NCBI GenBank assembly: GCA_942492715.1
Contig: CALOFW010000011.1
Span: forward strand, 46,240 to 110,239
Reading direction: 5' to 3'
Source of the DNA: Sva-07 sp942492715
GTDB lineage: Bacteria; Actinomycetota; Acidimicrobiia; Acidimicrobiales; Ilumatobacteraceae
DNA length: 64,000 bases
The notes under the pieces are model-generated. The model was given only the letters and a program-made list of their open reading frames with translations. It had not been told where the DNA came from and searched no databases. Within the stretch, counting starts at the first letter, position 1. Each line of letters opens with the position of its first letter. Below, in pieces: positions 24,818 to 33,398 of the stretch. The position numbers were made by a program, and so were the translations under genes.

Positions 24818-25354
24818 CTACGTCACGCCGAGTCGCGCCGCTGCGTCGTCGGCGGCAGCGGAGCCGGCGAGTAGGCGCAGCAGCAGCAGGCCGTCGATGA
24901 GGGCGATGGCGGCTCCCGCTTGCGCGCGCCGCTCGCTCGCCGTGCCGGTCAGGAAGTTCATCACCCAGTCGATCCAGGCGTCCACGAGCCCGGGAACCAG
25001 CGTGTCGAACGGTGTGCGGCCGGTCGCGGCGAGGCCGTTGGCCTCGAAGAACAGGGCGAAGATCGGGTCGGTCTCGTCGCGGGCGAGGACCGGCCAGGCG
25101 GTACGAGCGAGTTCGAGATGGTCGGCGGCCGGGGTCGAGAACGCCTCGCCGAGGGTCTGCTGCAACTGGAGCCCCATCGACATCACCACCTCGGTGATCA
25201 GGGCGTCCTTGGTCGGGAAGTAGTACACGACGGTTCGGTCGTTGATGCCGAGCCGCTTGGCCACGCGTCCGAACGTGAGTTGGCTGAGCCCGTCGTCCAT
25301 TGCCGCGGCGAGTGCCCCGTCGAGGATCTCCTGTTTGGTGTGTCGGTAACCCAT
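24818..25354 (-). CDS. TetR family transcriptional regulator
   Basis: A 178-residue TetR-type repressor. The N-terminal HTH is clear (KQEILDGALAAAMDDGLSQLTFGRVAKRLGINDRTVVYYFPTKDAL), followed by a helical ligand domain. It is divergent from a limonene-epoxide-hydrolase-like gene and an alpha/beta epoxide hydrolase gene. A perfect 14-bp palindrome lies 13 bp upstream of its own start, so it likely represses both itself and the divergent pair. The inducer is unknown; an epoxide or its precursor would be a reasonable guess from context. Confidence 0.88.
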   Translation of the reverse strand: MGYRHTKQEILDGALAAAMDDGLSQLTFGRVAKRLGINDRTVVYYFPTKDALITEVVMSMGLQLQQTLGEAFSTPAADHLELARTAWPVLARDETDPIFALFFEANGLAATGRTPFDTLVPGLVDAWIDWVMNFLTGTASERRAQAGAAIALIDGLLLLRLLAGSAAADDAAARLGVT

Positions 25355-25367
25355 CCCGGCCTTGACT

Positions 25368-25381
25368 GTAGCGATCGCTAC
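25368..25381. promoter_or_regulatory. Palindromic operator for the TetR regulator
   Basis: GTAGCGATCGCTAC is a perfect 14-bp palindrome between the TetR gene and the divergent epoxide hydrolase genes. Its size and place are typical of TetR operators. A -35-like TTGACT overlaps its left side at 25363-25368, so binding would block transcription. Confidence 0.65.
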
Positions 25382-25458
25382 GAATAGAGTTTGCAGTTGT
25401 CACTACAGATCATGCCAAACCGCCGCCCGCGATGGTGACAACCTCACGAGGAGCTCCG

Positions 25459-25851
25459 ATGACCGACACCGCACTCAGCCCGACGGAGACCGTCGAGGCG
25501 TTTCTCGATGCGTTCATCGCGATGGACTTCGACACGGCGCTGGAGTATCTCGCCGACGACTGTGAGTACACGAACATCCCGATCGGAACGGTGCGCGGCC
25601 ACGCCGGTGTCCGAGAGGTGCTCGGCCCGTTCTTCGCGCCGATCCACGAGAACGAGTTCTTGATCCTCCGCAAGGCAGCCGACGGCCAGGTCGTGTTCCT
25701 CGAGCGTCTCGATCGGCACCGCCTCGACCACGGCTGGCGCGAACTCCCGGTCAACAGCGTCTTCGAGGTCCACGACGGCCTGATCACGGTGTGGCGGGAC
25801 TACTTCGATCTCGGAACCGCCGCCAAGATCCACGACCCGTCCGCGATCTGA
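25459..25851 (+). CDS. Limonene-1,2-epoxide hydrolase family protein
   Basis: A 130-residue NTF2-fold protein of the limonene-epoxide hydrolase (LEH) type. TPTETVEAFLDAFIAMDFDTALEYLADDCEYTNIPIGTVRG is the typical beginning, and the Asp-Arg-Asp catalytic set is suggested by ERLDRHRL and by VWRDYFDLG. LEH enzymes add water to epoxides without a covalent intermediate. AGGAG precedes the ATG by 6 nt. It lies 29 bp before an unrelated alpha/beta epoxide hydrolase, and both face away from a TetR gene. Confidence 0.85.
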   Translation: MTDTALSPTETVEAFLDAFIAMDFDTALEYLADDCEYTNIPIGTVRGHAGVREVLGPFFAPIHENEFLILRKAADGQVVFLERLDRHRLDHGWRELPVNSVFEVHDGLITVWRDYFDLGTAAKIHDPSAI

Positions 25852-25880
25852 TCGACTCCCGAACCGACTGGAGAACCCTG

Positions 25881-26759
25881 ATGTCAACGATGACCGAAAC
25901 CGAAGCGTCCGACCTGTTCCGTCGCGAGCCCGATCGATTCCTCGACGTCGGGGCGGGCGAAGCCGCCTACCGCGTCGTCGGCACCGGACCCGACGTCCTG
26001 TTCGTCCACGGCTGGCCCGTCAGCTCGGCGACCTTTCGCAAGCTCCTTCCCCACCTCGTCGACCACGTGACCTGCCACCTCGTCGACCTCCCCTCGGCGG
26101 GCTCGAGTCGATTCGACGCCGACACGCCGATGTCGATCGCACAGCACATCGAGACCGTGCGGCGCGTGGTCGATCTCCTCGAACTCGACCAGGTCGCGGT
26201 CGTCGGCCACGACAGCGGCGGCATGATCGCCCGCCATGCGATGGTCGGCGATCCGCGGCTGCGCGCCATGGGCCTGATCAACACCGAACCGCCGGATCCG
26301 AGCTGGCGCTTCAAGTCGTTCATCGCCTCTCGGCATCTCCCGGGCCTCAGCGCCGGACTCGGCTGGGTGGCCGGCAAGCCGAGGATCGTCCGGTCCCGTG
26401 CCGTGTTCGGCGACGCGTTCGCCGACCGCTCGCTGCTCGGTGGCGAGTTCACCGAGTTCTTCCTCGCGCCGCTGCACGAGAGCCGGCTCCACCGCGACGC
26501 TGCGGTGAAGCTGCTCCGCAGCTTCGACATGCAACACGTCACCGATCTCGCCGCGATCCACCGGCGGATCGACGTTCCCGTGCAGCTCGTGTGGGGCGAC
26601 AAGGACCCCTTCTTCCCGGTGGACAGGGCGAAGGCGATGGTCGCCGGATTCCCCGACGCCCGGATCGAGGTCATCGAAGGTGCGGGCCTGTTCTCGCACG
26701 AAGAGCGCCCCGCCGAGGTGGCGAGCGCGCTGCTCCCGACGTTGACCGACGTCCGCTGA
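25881..26759 (+). CDS. Alpha/beta hydrolase of the epoxide hydrolase / haloalkane dehalogenase type
   Basis: A 292-residue alpha/beta hydrolase. The oxyanion motif VLFVHGWPVSS, the nucleophile elbow VVGHDSGG with Asp111 as nucleophile, the acid region VQLVWGDKDPFFPVD and the catalytic His in GLFSHEERP are visible. An Asp nucleophile with HGWP points to an epoxide hydrolase or dehalogenase rather than an esterase. The pairing with an LEH-type protein under one TetR regulator suggests breakdown of an epoxide-bearing compound. CTGGAG precedes the ATG by 8 nt. Confidence 0.85.
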   Translation: MSTMTETEASDLFRREPDRFLDVGAGEAAYRVVGTGPDVLFVHGWPVSSATFRKLLPHLVDHVTCHLVDLPSAGSSRFDADTPMSIAQHIETVRRVVDLLELDQVAVVGHDSGGMIARHAMVGDPRLRAMGLINTEPPDPSWRFKSFIASRHLPGLSAGLGWVAGKPRIVRSRAVFGDAFADRSLLGGEFTEFFLAPLHESRLHRDAAVKLLRSFDMQHVTDLAAIHRRIDVPVQLVWGDKDPFFPVDRAKAMVAGFPDARIEVIEGAGLFSHEERPAEVASALLPTLTDVR

Positions 26760-26894
26760 GGCCGAGCGGCGATGGACGGCACCGAGTGCTGGCTGTGCGA
26801 GGAGCAGCAGTCGGCCTGGTCCTGAGTTCGTCGCCCGGACTCTGGCTCGACACGGCGGCGAGCGCGGCGATGGGGATCGATGGATCGACCGACC

Positions 26895-26963
26895 ATGCGG
26901 ATCTCCGGGCCGACGCTCGATTCGCGTGATCCGATCGCGCTCGTCGAGTTCCACGAACGCTTT
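26895..26963 (+). pseudogene. N-terminal remnant of a VOC (glyoxalase-like) gene
   Basis: The 394-bp gap 26760-27153 holds no complete gene. Within it, an ATG at 26895 starts RISGPTLDSRDPIALVEFHERF, the usual opening of small VOC/glyoxalase proteins (first strand, then DPxALxxFY-type helix). The match stops after about 24 residues and the frame continues with Arg-rich sequence of no known kind. It looks like a truncated gene. The rest of the gap, on the minus strand near 26970-27050, could encode one hydrophobic helix of unknown origin. Confidence 0.5.
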
Positions 26964-27153
26964 CAGATGTGGCGACTGCGGCGACCAAGAAGGCCGAGAG
27001 AGCACCGATCGCGGTGGCGAGCACGGCTCGGGAGTGAACCGTCGAACGGTTGCGAATCGACCGAACAGGGTTCTGGGCGGCCGCACACGTCCAGATGTCG
27101 AACCGGCAGAAGGACTCTGGTCGTGCTGCCGCGCACGGACTCATGATGCAGTC

Positions 27154-28431
27154 GTGAGGTGCCATGGTTGGCGACCCCTCGTGCTGGTGGCGTTGCTCGC
27201 CGGCGCCGCGTGCTCGGCCGTCGATGACGGTGCTGCCGTCGAGCCGTCATCCTCCGTAGCGGGACCTCGGCCTGACGTCGATCTCGGCGTCGATCTCGGC
27301 GTCGATCTCGGGGGTGCCACCACTGCCGACGTGTTCGAACCCGGAGCTGGTGGCGACGGCCCGACGCCGATCGTGGTGATGCTGCATGGCACCGCTGCCG
27401 AACGCTCCCGACTCCACGATCTCGCACGGCGCGTCGCCGCCGACGGTGTGCTCGTGTACGTGCCGAGCTGGCCTGTGATCGATCAGGTCCAGGGCTACCC
27501 GGACGAGACCGACGAGCCGTACCGCCGGCAAGCCGAGGTCGTGGTGTGCGCACTGCGACACATCCGGCGTACGGCGGCGGAACGGGGTGGCGACCCCGAC
27601 GATCTGACCGTGTTCGGGCACTCGGGTGGGGCGATGGCGGGTGCTCGAGTTGCCATGGTGTCCGAGCCGCCTTGGCCGGGCATCGACTGCGATGCCGGTA
27701 CGCCGCACGCACCACAGCGATTCATCGGCACGGCGGGCGACTACAACGGTCGCTACCAGCTGTCGCCCCGCGTCCCCGACCTCTACGCGCCGTTCGACCC
27801 GACCTCGATCGAGCCGACCAACACCGGCCTCGAGGTTCGGCTCATCCACGGCCTCGCTGACCGAAGCATCGTTGCATCGGAGTCGTCGGAGTTCCTTGCG
27901 CACGTCCTGTCGTTCGGGCTCGATGTCGAGCTGATCACCACCGACTCCGGCCACGGCGAGATGATCGATCCGACGACCCCTGCGGGTGAGTTCGTCGCCG
28001 AGCAGATCGTCTCGCTGGTCACCGGTGAACCGAGCGCATTCGATCTCGACGGCGAGGATGCCCGGATGAGCTATGACGGCGAATGCAACTACGAGGGTCC
28101 TTCGACGTTCGAGGTCGGCCGTCCGATCGACGTCGAGTTCGAGACGTCTGACGATCCGCCGCTGCGGTTCCTCGCATTCAGCATTCAACCGGATGCGACG
28201 GTGACCGATGAGGAGATCCTCGCCTACGAAGGCGTGCCGCTCGGCGAACCACCGGAGTTCGTCGACGCCGCTGGCCTGGAGCTGGTCGACCAACCGGGCA
28301 GCGAGACGTTCCGTCTGCTGTTCCTCGAGGGCGACCAACGATGGGTACTCGCCTGTGTGCCCGTCGAGCCACCCGAGGCCGAGACTCCGGAGGTCCCGCG
28401 TCTCGCTGTGGTGCTGTCGCCGGCCGGCTGA
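27154..28431 (+). CDS. Secreted alpha/beta-hydrolase lipoprotein
   Basis: A 425-residue lipoprotein (lipobox LLAGAAC) with an alpha/beta hydrolase domain: PIVVMLHGTAAERSRLHDLARRVAADGVLVYVPSW, the Ser elbow FGHSGGAMAG with Ser157, and a possible His in TTDSGHGEMIDP. The C-terminal 130 residues form a separate, probably beta domain (CNYEGPSTFEVGRPIDVEFE). A 12-bp tandem repeat encodes DLGV three times after the signal peptide. It is likely a cell-surface esterase; the substrate is unknown. GTG at 27154 is chosen because the signal peptide begins there. Confidence 0.75.
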   Translation: MRCHGWRPLVLVALLAGAACSAVDDGAAVEPSSSVAGPRPDVDLGVDLGVDLGGATTADVFEPGAGGDGPTPIVVMLHGTAAERSRLHDLARRVAADGVLVYVPSWPVIDQVQGYPDETDEPYRRQAEVVVCALRHIRRTAAERGGDPDDLTVFGHSGGAMAGARVAMVSEPPWPGIDCDAGTPHAPQRFIGTAGDYNGRYQLSPRVPDLYAPFDPTSIEPTNTGLEVRLIHGLADRSIVASESSEFLAHVLSFGLDVELITTDSGHGEMIDPTTPAGEFVAEQIVSLVTGEPSAFDLDGEDARMSYDGECNYEGPSTFEVGRPIDVEFETSDDPPLRFLAFSIQPDATVTDEEILAYEGVPLGEPPEFVDAAGLELVDQPGSETFRLLFLEGDQRWVLACVPVEPPEAETPEVPRLAVVLSPAG

Positions 28432-28478
28432 ACGTGCTTCGGTCGGTTCGGTGATTCCCGGTGGGCCATCATCTTGCG

Positions 28479-29842
28479 ATGGATCCCGAGCGGATGACGA
28501 CGATTGCGGGCCTCGCCGGTTGGTCGGCCAGCGAGTCCGTGGAGCTCGACGGGACCGATCCGGTCCTGCCGACCCCGTGGCCGGTTGGTGAGGTCGCCGC
28601 AGTCGCACTCGCGCGGCTGGCCGCTGCCGCTGCGGGATTGGCCCCCGCCGGCTGGAGGCGATCCGGGTGTGATCCGAACGGACGTGGCCCATGCAGCAAC
28701 GGCGACGGTCGGGTTCGCCGTGATGCGGCGTCGACGGCGAACCGATCGGTCGCACCAATGCCGCCAACTCCTGGGTGGGTCGCTACCGGTGCGCCGACGG
28801 TCGTTGGATCCATCTGCACGGTGGCTTCGCCCCGCTGGTCGATCGGCTCGCCTCGCTGCTCGGTATCCCCGCCGGTGCCGACGAGGAGGCGATCGCCGGG
28901 GCCACGGCTGGGTGGGAGTCGACCGCGCTCGAGGATGCGGTGGCCGATCGCCAAGGCTGCGCCACGATCATTCGGACGATCGACGAGTGGCGGGCACACC
29001 CACAGGGCGGGTTCGTGCTCGAGCTCCCCGTCGCGGTCGCAACCGGGCGCGGCACCGCGCAGTCGCGCTGGTCGCCGTCGCCTCGACGCCCGCTCGACGG
29101 TCTGCGCGTGCTCGACCTCACCCGGGTGCTCGCCGGGCCGACGTGCGGGCGCTCACTCGCCGCGTTCGGTGCCGACGTGCTGCACGTGCGAGGGCCGGAC
29201 GTCCCCGTCGTGCCGGCCTTCGTGGTCGACACCGGGCACGGCAAGCGTCAGGCGTTCGCCGACTTCACCGATCCGGAGTCCCTCGCCGCACTTCGCCGGG
29301 TCGCGCTCGACGCCGATGTCGTCGTCCAGGGCTACCGGCCGGGTGTCGTGGCGAGGTACGGGCTCGACGAGGACTCGTTGCGCGCCGATGGATTCGGCGG
29401 CGTCTACGGATCGGTGTCGGCATTCGGGCACGGCGGGCCGTGGGCGGACCGCGCCGGTTGGGAGCAGTTGGCACAGTCGACGAGCGGGCTGTGCCTCGAC
29501 CCGCTCGGCGACGAGAAGCCGGCGATGCTGCCCTGCGCCTTCACCGACTACGCGACCGGCTTCGTGATGGCAGCGGGGATCATCGATGCCCTCGCCGCAT
29601 CGCTCGACGACGGGCTCGCGAAGCGGGTCGACGGTTCGCTCTGTCAGACCGCGGCGTGGCTGCTGCGTGTGGGTCGTCTCGACGACGTCGGGGCGCCGAT
29701 CGGGTTCGTGCCGGAGATGCTGCGTTCCGAGACGGGATTCGGAGTGGTCGACCATCTCGGTCCGTGCGTCGCTGTCGACGGTCTCGACGTGGGTTGGACG
29801 CGGCCGACCACGCCACTCGGGCAGGGGACGTTGAGCTGGTGA
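28479..29842 (+). pseudogene. CaiB/BaiF family CoA-transferase with two apparent frameshifts
   Basis: The protein can be followed across three frames. MDPERMTTIAGLAGWSASESVEL to about 28655 lies in the first frame, VIRTDVAHAATATVGFAVMR in the second, and VDGEPIGRTNAANSWVGRYRCADG from 28730 to the stop at 29842 in the third. The last part shows the family core (LDGLRVLDLTRVLAGPTCGRSLAAFGADVLHV and FADFTDPESLAALRR). Both shifts are +1 in the reading direction. Such enzymes move CoA between carboxylic acids. It is either a decayed gene or an intact one with two sequencing errors within 80 bp. Confidence 0.75.
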
Positions 29843-29958
29843 ACCGGACCGACTGGCCGTACGCACTCGTCGAGGAACTGCGGGCGGTACCCTGCGACGT
29901 GGTCTTCATGGCCCAGGTTCCCGACGTCGCCGCGCGGATCGTGCTCTTCGGCAACTGA
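29839..29958 (+). CDS. Short open frame overlapping the CaiB gene end
   Basis: A 39-codon frame (VNRTDWPYALVEELRAVPCDVV...) starts with GTG overlapping the CaiB stop by GTGA and ends at 29958, just before a hairpin. The residue composition is protein-like and the coupling is the same as in real gene pairs of this window, but the length and lack of a recognised family make it uncertain. It may be the end of a lost gene. Confidence 0.3.
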   Translation: MNRTDWPYALVEELRAVPCDVVFMAQVPDVAARIVLFGN

Positions 29959-29987
29959 CGTTCCCGAACGCAGCCGTGACCTTCGCC

Positions 29988-30010
29988 CCTGTGGGCCGCC
30001 GCCCCACAGG
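29988..30010. terminator. Small hairpin before the duplicated membrane protein gene
   Basis: CCTGTGGG and CCCACAGG form a perfect 8-bp stem with a 7-nt loop, 30 bp after the preceding open frame and 44 bp before the next start. Terminator or attenuator are both possible. Confidence 0.5.
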
Positions 30011-30053
30011 CAGAGAATGGAGCCTGGCCGCACCGGCCGAGGACGGGAGTGTC

Positions 30054-31097
30054 ATGCACGGGCGAAGTCGGAACCTGCCGATCATCGGAGCGCTGATCGT
30101 TGGGATCGGGATGATCGTGGCGCCGTTCGTGTTCCAGATGTTCGGCCGGGCACCGCTCGGTGGCGACATGATCGACGACTTCGAGCCGTACATGACGGTC
30201 GAACAGGTCGAGCGTTTCCGCGGGTACCTGGAGGAGATCGACGCAGCCAACACCGAATCGATCGACTCGCTCCGCGATGCACTCGTGACCTCGGGTGCGG
30301 TCGAGGCGTCGCAGTACGACGTCGTGCTCGCCTCGGTCGTGAACCTGAACGAACAGTGGCCCACCGTCGACGCCGACATGACCGATCTGATCGATCGCAT
30401 GGAGGCCAACCTCGACAACTACGCGGCCGTCGCCGCCCTGCCGCCGTTCCCGATGTTCCCGTGGTTCTTCGTCGTCCCCGGCGCGTTGATCGTCGTGGCC
30501 GCAGGCGTCGCGCTGTACCAACGCCGGACGCCGTCGAACCGTGCCCGCCCCGCCCTCTGGGTGCTGTTCGGTCTGGGCATCGCGGTCGCAGCCGCACCCG
30601 TCGCGTTCCAGATGTTCGACCGCGCGCCGCAGGGCGCTGACATGATCGACGACTTCCGCCCGATGATGACCCGTGAGCGGGTGCAGTCGGTGCAGGGCTA
30701 CTTCGTCACGCTCGGAGCCGCCGAGGGGCAGTTGCGAGCGAACGCACTGCCGTTGCTGGTCGAAGCCGGCGGCAGCGCGACCAACTTCCCGGCGATCAGC
30801 CAGTGGTCGACCGACTGGCCGACGATCCTCACCGACTTCAACCCGATGGTCGCCACGATGAGCGACAACGTCGACAACTACGAAGCCGTCGACGCGCTGC
30901 CGTCGTTCGATCTCTTCCCCTGGTTCTTCGTCATCCCCGGTGTGCTCGTTGCGGTCCTGGCCGTGGTGGCCATGCGGTCGCGGTCGGCCACCTCCGACGA
31001 GTCCGACGACACCGACGAGACCGACGACACCGACGAGACCGACGACACCGTTTCTTCCCCCAACAACCCGGCCATGTCCGGCAAGGAGTCACCATGA
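30054..31097 (+). CDS. Membrane protein made of two tandem copies of one domain
   Basis: A 347-residue protein with an internal duplication. Each half has a TM helix leading into an FQMF segment (FVFQMFGRAPLGGDMIDDFEPYM; FQMFDRAPQGADMIDDFRPMM), an extracytoplasmic helical stretch, a shared NYxAVxALPxF segment, then FPWFFVVPGALIVVAAGV or FPWFFVIPGVLVAVLAVV as second helix. The protein ends in an Asp/Glu/Thr repeat (DDTDETDDT). GGGAG lies 4 nt before the ATG. It overlaps the lipoprotein gene by ATGA, so the two probably act together at the cell surface. No function is known to me. Confidence 0.75.
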   Translation: MHGRSRNLPIIGALIVGIGMIVAPFVFQMFGRAPLGGDMIDDFEPYMTVEQVERFRGYLEEIDAANTESIDSLRDALVTSGAVEASQYDVVLASVVNLNEQWPTVDADMTDLIDRMEANLDNYAAVAALPPFPMFPWFFVVPGALIVVAAGVALYQRRTPSNRARPALWVLFGLGIAVAAAPVAFQMFDRAPQGADMIDDFRPMMTRERVQSVQGYFVTLGAAEGQLRANALPLLVEAGGSATNFPAISQWSTDWPTILTDFNPMVATMSDNVDNYEAVDALPSFDLFPWFFVIPGVLVAVLAVVAMRSRSATSDESDDTDETDDTDETDDTVSSPNNPAMSGKESP

Positions 31098-31888
31098 ACA
31101 CCCATCTCACGAATCGGCGCCTGCTCGCCGCGCTCGCGGCGGCCACGCTCGTCCTGGCCGCATGCGGGAGCGACGACGATTCGAGCAGCGACACCACGGC
31201 GTCCGAGGCGACCACCGAGGCGACCACCGAGGAGACCGCCAGTACCGAAGCGACCGAGAGCACCGAGGCGATGACCGAGGAGACCACGCCGCCCGCGACC
31301 GAGGCGCCGACCACCGAGCCGGCCGCGATGTTCGAGGGCGACCTCGTCGGCACGTTCTCGATCGACGACGCCGTCTGCGACGCGGCCGACGTGTCGGGTT
31401 CGTACTTCCGGATGCTGCAGCCGGATGGCAACTACATCCCGAACGCGGACTCGGTCTGCGTCGACACCACGTACTCCGGCCTCGCGGCAGGAACCGACGG
31501 CGGCCTGGTGACGGGCATGTATCAGGAGGCGCCGGATCCGGCCTTCGACGAGGCCGGCAACGGGCTCGCCGATGCGATCTTCGCACCGGTGCCGTTCTTC
31601 GCCGTGGCGTTCGCAGGCGCGACCGACAGCGCTGAAGCGATGCCGATGCTGACCGCCACCGGCGGCGAGCTCACCGGCGACCTGTCCGCGTTCACCGCCT
31701 ACTACGGCGGCGGCAACTTCAACCAGGGAGCGCCGAAGCCCGACGGATCCGGCGAGGCCCCCATGGGGACCATCGACCCGGAGACCGGCGCCTACGTGCT
31801 CGACTGGACGAGCTTGATCTCGGGCGGATCCTTCGACGGCTTCACCGGTGTGTGGCACCTCGAGGGCACGTTCACCCCGAATTCCTGA
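31094..31888 (+). CDS. Thr/Glu-rich linker lipoprotein of unknown function
   Basis: A 264-residue lipoprotein: signal peptide with lipobox LVLAAC, then a 50-residue linker very rich in Thr, Glu and Ala (TTEATTEETASTEATEST), then a globular domain (FEGDLVGTFSIDDAVCDAADVSGSYFRML, TGGELTGDLSAFTAYYGGGNFNQGAPKPDGSG) ending in WHLEGTFTPNS. Two Cys in the domain may form a disulfide. Coupled by ATGA to the duplicated membrane protein upstream. Palindrome copy 3 follows its stop codon by 6 bp. Confidence 0.72.
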   Translation: MNTHLTNRRLLAALAAATLVLAACGSDDDSSSDTTASEATTEATTEETASTEATESTEAMTEETTPPATEAPTTEPAAMFEGDLVGTFSIDDAVCDAADVSGSYFRMLQPDGNYIPNADSVCVDTTYSGLAAGTDGGLVTGMYQEAPDPAFDEAGNGLADAIFAPVPFFAVAFAGATDSAEAMPMLTATGGELTGDLSAFTAYYGGGNFNQGAPKPDGSGEAPMGTIDPETGAYVLDWTSLISGGSFDGFTGVWHLEGTFTPNS

Positions 31889-31895
31889 TCGGCAC

Positions 31896-31927
31896 AATGA
31901 GACGCGGGGTCAGACCCCGCGTCTCAT
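31896..31927. repeat. Palindromic repeat family A, copy 3
   Basis: A 32-bp palindrome, left arm AATGAGACGCGGGGTC, right arm GACCCCGCGTCTCAT around a central A, 7 bp after the lipoprotein stop codon and about 80 bp before the acyl-CoA dehydrogenase start. Identical to copy 4 (45554) except for one terminal base, so they are recent or under selection. Confidence 0.9.
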
Positions 31928-32006
31928 GCGCGTCCGCGGTCGATACGTCGGCCGGCATCGGTCGTCACTAGGTTGGCAGCCGTACGCCGAACCTGGGAGA
32001 ACCACC

Positions 32007-33338
32007 ATGACTGCTCTGGAATCCACCCCCGACATGTACGACCTGCGGATGTCCGAGGGCGTGCGTCCCCTGTACGACGCGGTGAAGAAGTTCATCTACA
32101 CCGAGGTCGATCCGATCACGGCAGAGTTCTTCCGCCTCGGCGAGGGTCGGGCCGATCGCTGGTCGTACGCCCCCGGTCAGCTCGAGCTCCTCGAGTCGGT
32201 GAAGGACAAGGCCAAGGAGCAGGGCCTGTGGAACTTCTTCCTCCCCAATGCCGAGACCGGCGAAGGTCTCTCGAACCTCGACTACGCCTACATCGCGATC
32301 GAGCTCGGCAAGAACCCGCTGGCGTCGGAGTCGATGAACTGCGCGGCGCCCGACACCGGCAACATGGAGGTGCTCGAACGCGTCGGTACCCCCGAGCAGA
32401 AGGAGAAGTGGCTCAAGCCGCTCCTCGCCGGTGAGATCCGCTCTGCCTACGCGATGACCGAGCCGGACGTCGCATCCTCGGATGCGAAGAACGTGGCGTG
32501 CAAGGCGGTCCGTGACGGCGACGAATGGGTGATCACCGGCGAGAAGTACTACATCTCCGGCGCCGGCGATCCCCGCTGCAAGATCATGATCACGATGGTG
32601 CAGACCAACCCCGACGCCGCACCGCACCAGCGCCAGTCGCAGATCCTGGTGCCGATGGACACCCCCGGCGTCGAGATCGTCGGCCCGATGCACGTGTTCG
32701 GCAAGGACGACGCTCCGCACGGACACATGCATCTGCGGTTCAACGACGTCCGCGTGCCGTACGAGAACGTGCTGCTCGGCGAGGGTCGAGGCTTCGAGAT
32801 CTCCCAGGTGCGTCTCGGCCCGGGTCGTATCCACCACTGCATGCGTTCGGTCGGCCAGGCCGAGCGTGCGCTCGACCTGATGGTCAAGCGTGGGCTCACC
32901 CGTGAGGCATTCGGCAAGCGCCTCGGCAACCTCGGTGGCAACGTCCAGATGATCGCCCAGTCGCGCATCGAGATCGAGTCGATGCGTCGGATGGTGCTCA
33001 CCGCCGCCAAGGCGATGGACGAACTCGGCAACGCCGAGGCCCGGGTGTGGGTCAGTGCCGTCAAGGCGATGGTTCCGATCCGCACCTGCGAGATCATCGA
33101 CAACGCGATCCAGATGCACGGTGCCACGGGTGTCTCCCAGTGGACGCCCCTCGCCGACATGTACGCCGGCCAGCGCACCTTGCGGCTCGCCGACGGCCCC
33201 GACGAGGTCCACTGGTTCGTCGTCGGTCGCTCCGAGTTGGCCAAGGGCGAGTTGGAGGGTGGCAACACCTACGACCCGAAGGCCGAGTACATGTCGCGCC
33301 AGGACGACGTCAAGGACGGCATCTTCTCCGGCCCCTGA
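32007..33338 (+). CDS. Acyl-CoA dehydrogenase, ACAD10/11-like
   Basis: A 443-residue flavoprotein that dehydrogenates acyl-CoA in fatty acid or sterol side-chain breakdown. SAYAMTEPDVASSDAKNVACKAVRDGDEWVITGEKYYISGAGD is the FAD-binding middle domain, and RLGPGRIHHCMRSVGQAERALDLMVKR the start of the helical C-terminal domain. The end DMYAGQRTLRLADGPDEVHW is typical of the ACAD10/11 group, where Asp stands in for the usual catalytic Glu position. Such members often accept unusual, branched or hydroxylated substrates. GGGAG lies 8 nt before the ATG. Confidence 0.92.
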   Translation: MTALESTPDMYDLRMSEGVRPLYDAVKKFIYTEVDPITAEFFRLGEGRADRWSYAPGQLELLESVKDKAKEQGLWNFFLPNAETGEGLSNLDYAYIAIELGKNPLASESMNCAAPDTGNMEVLERVGTPEQKEKWLKPLLAGEIRSAYAMTEPDVASSDAKNVACKAVRDGDEWVITGEKYYISGAGDPRCKIMITMVQTNPDAAPHQRQSQILVPMDTPGVEIVGPMHVFGKDDAPHGHMHLRFNDVRVPYENVLLGEGRGFEISQVRLGPGRIHHCMRSVGQAERALDLMVKRGLTREAFGKRLGNLGGNVQMIAQSRIEIESMRRMVLTAAKAMDELGNAEARVWVSAVKAMVPIRTCEIIDNAIQMHGATGVSQWTPLADMYAGQRTLRLADGPDEVHWFVVGRSELAKGELEGGNTYDPKAEYMSRQDDVKDGIFSGP

Positions 33339-33348
33339 CCCTTCGGGC

Positions 33349-33386
33349 GATGAGCGAACGCCCCGTATCCGGGGGATTCGCTCGTC
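33349..33386. terminator. Hairpin, palindrome family C copy 1, between convergent genes
   Basis: GATGAGCGAA-CG-CCCC and GGGG-GA-TTCGCTCGTC form a stem, with a T:G pair, in the 60 bp between the acyl-CoA dehydrogenase gene and the convergent Eis-type gene. Related elements lie at 34683-34724 and 40250-40291. A bidirectional terminator role is likely. Confidence 0.6.
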
Positions 33387-33398
33387 ACCGGTGTCGCA

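Noticed and set aside
27278..27312. 12-bp tandem repeat encoding DLGV units
   Set aside because: Three in-frame units in the linker of a lipoprotein; ordinary slippage, not a CRISPR or regulatory repeat.
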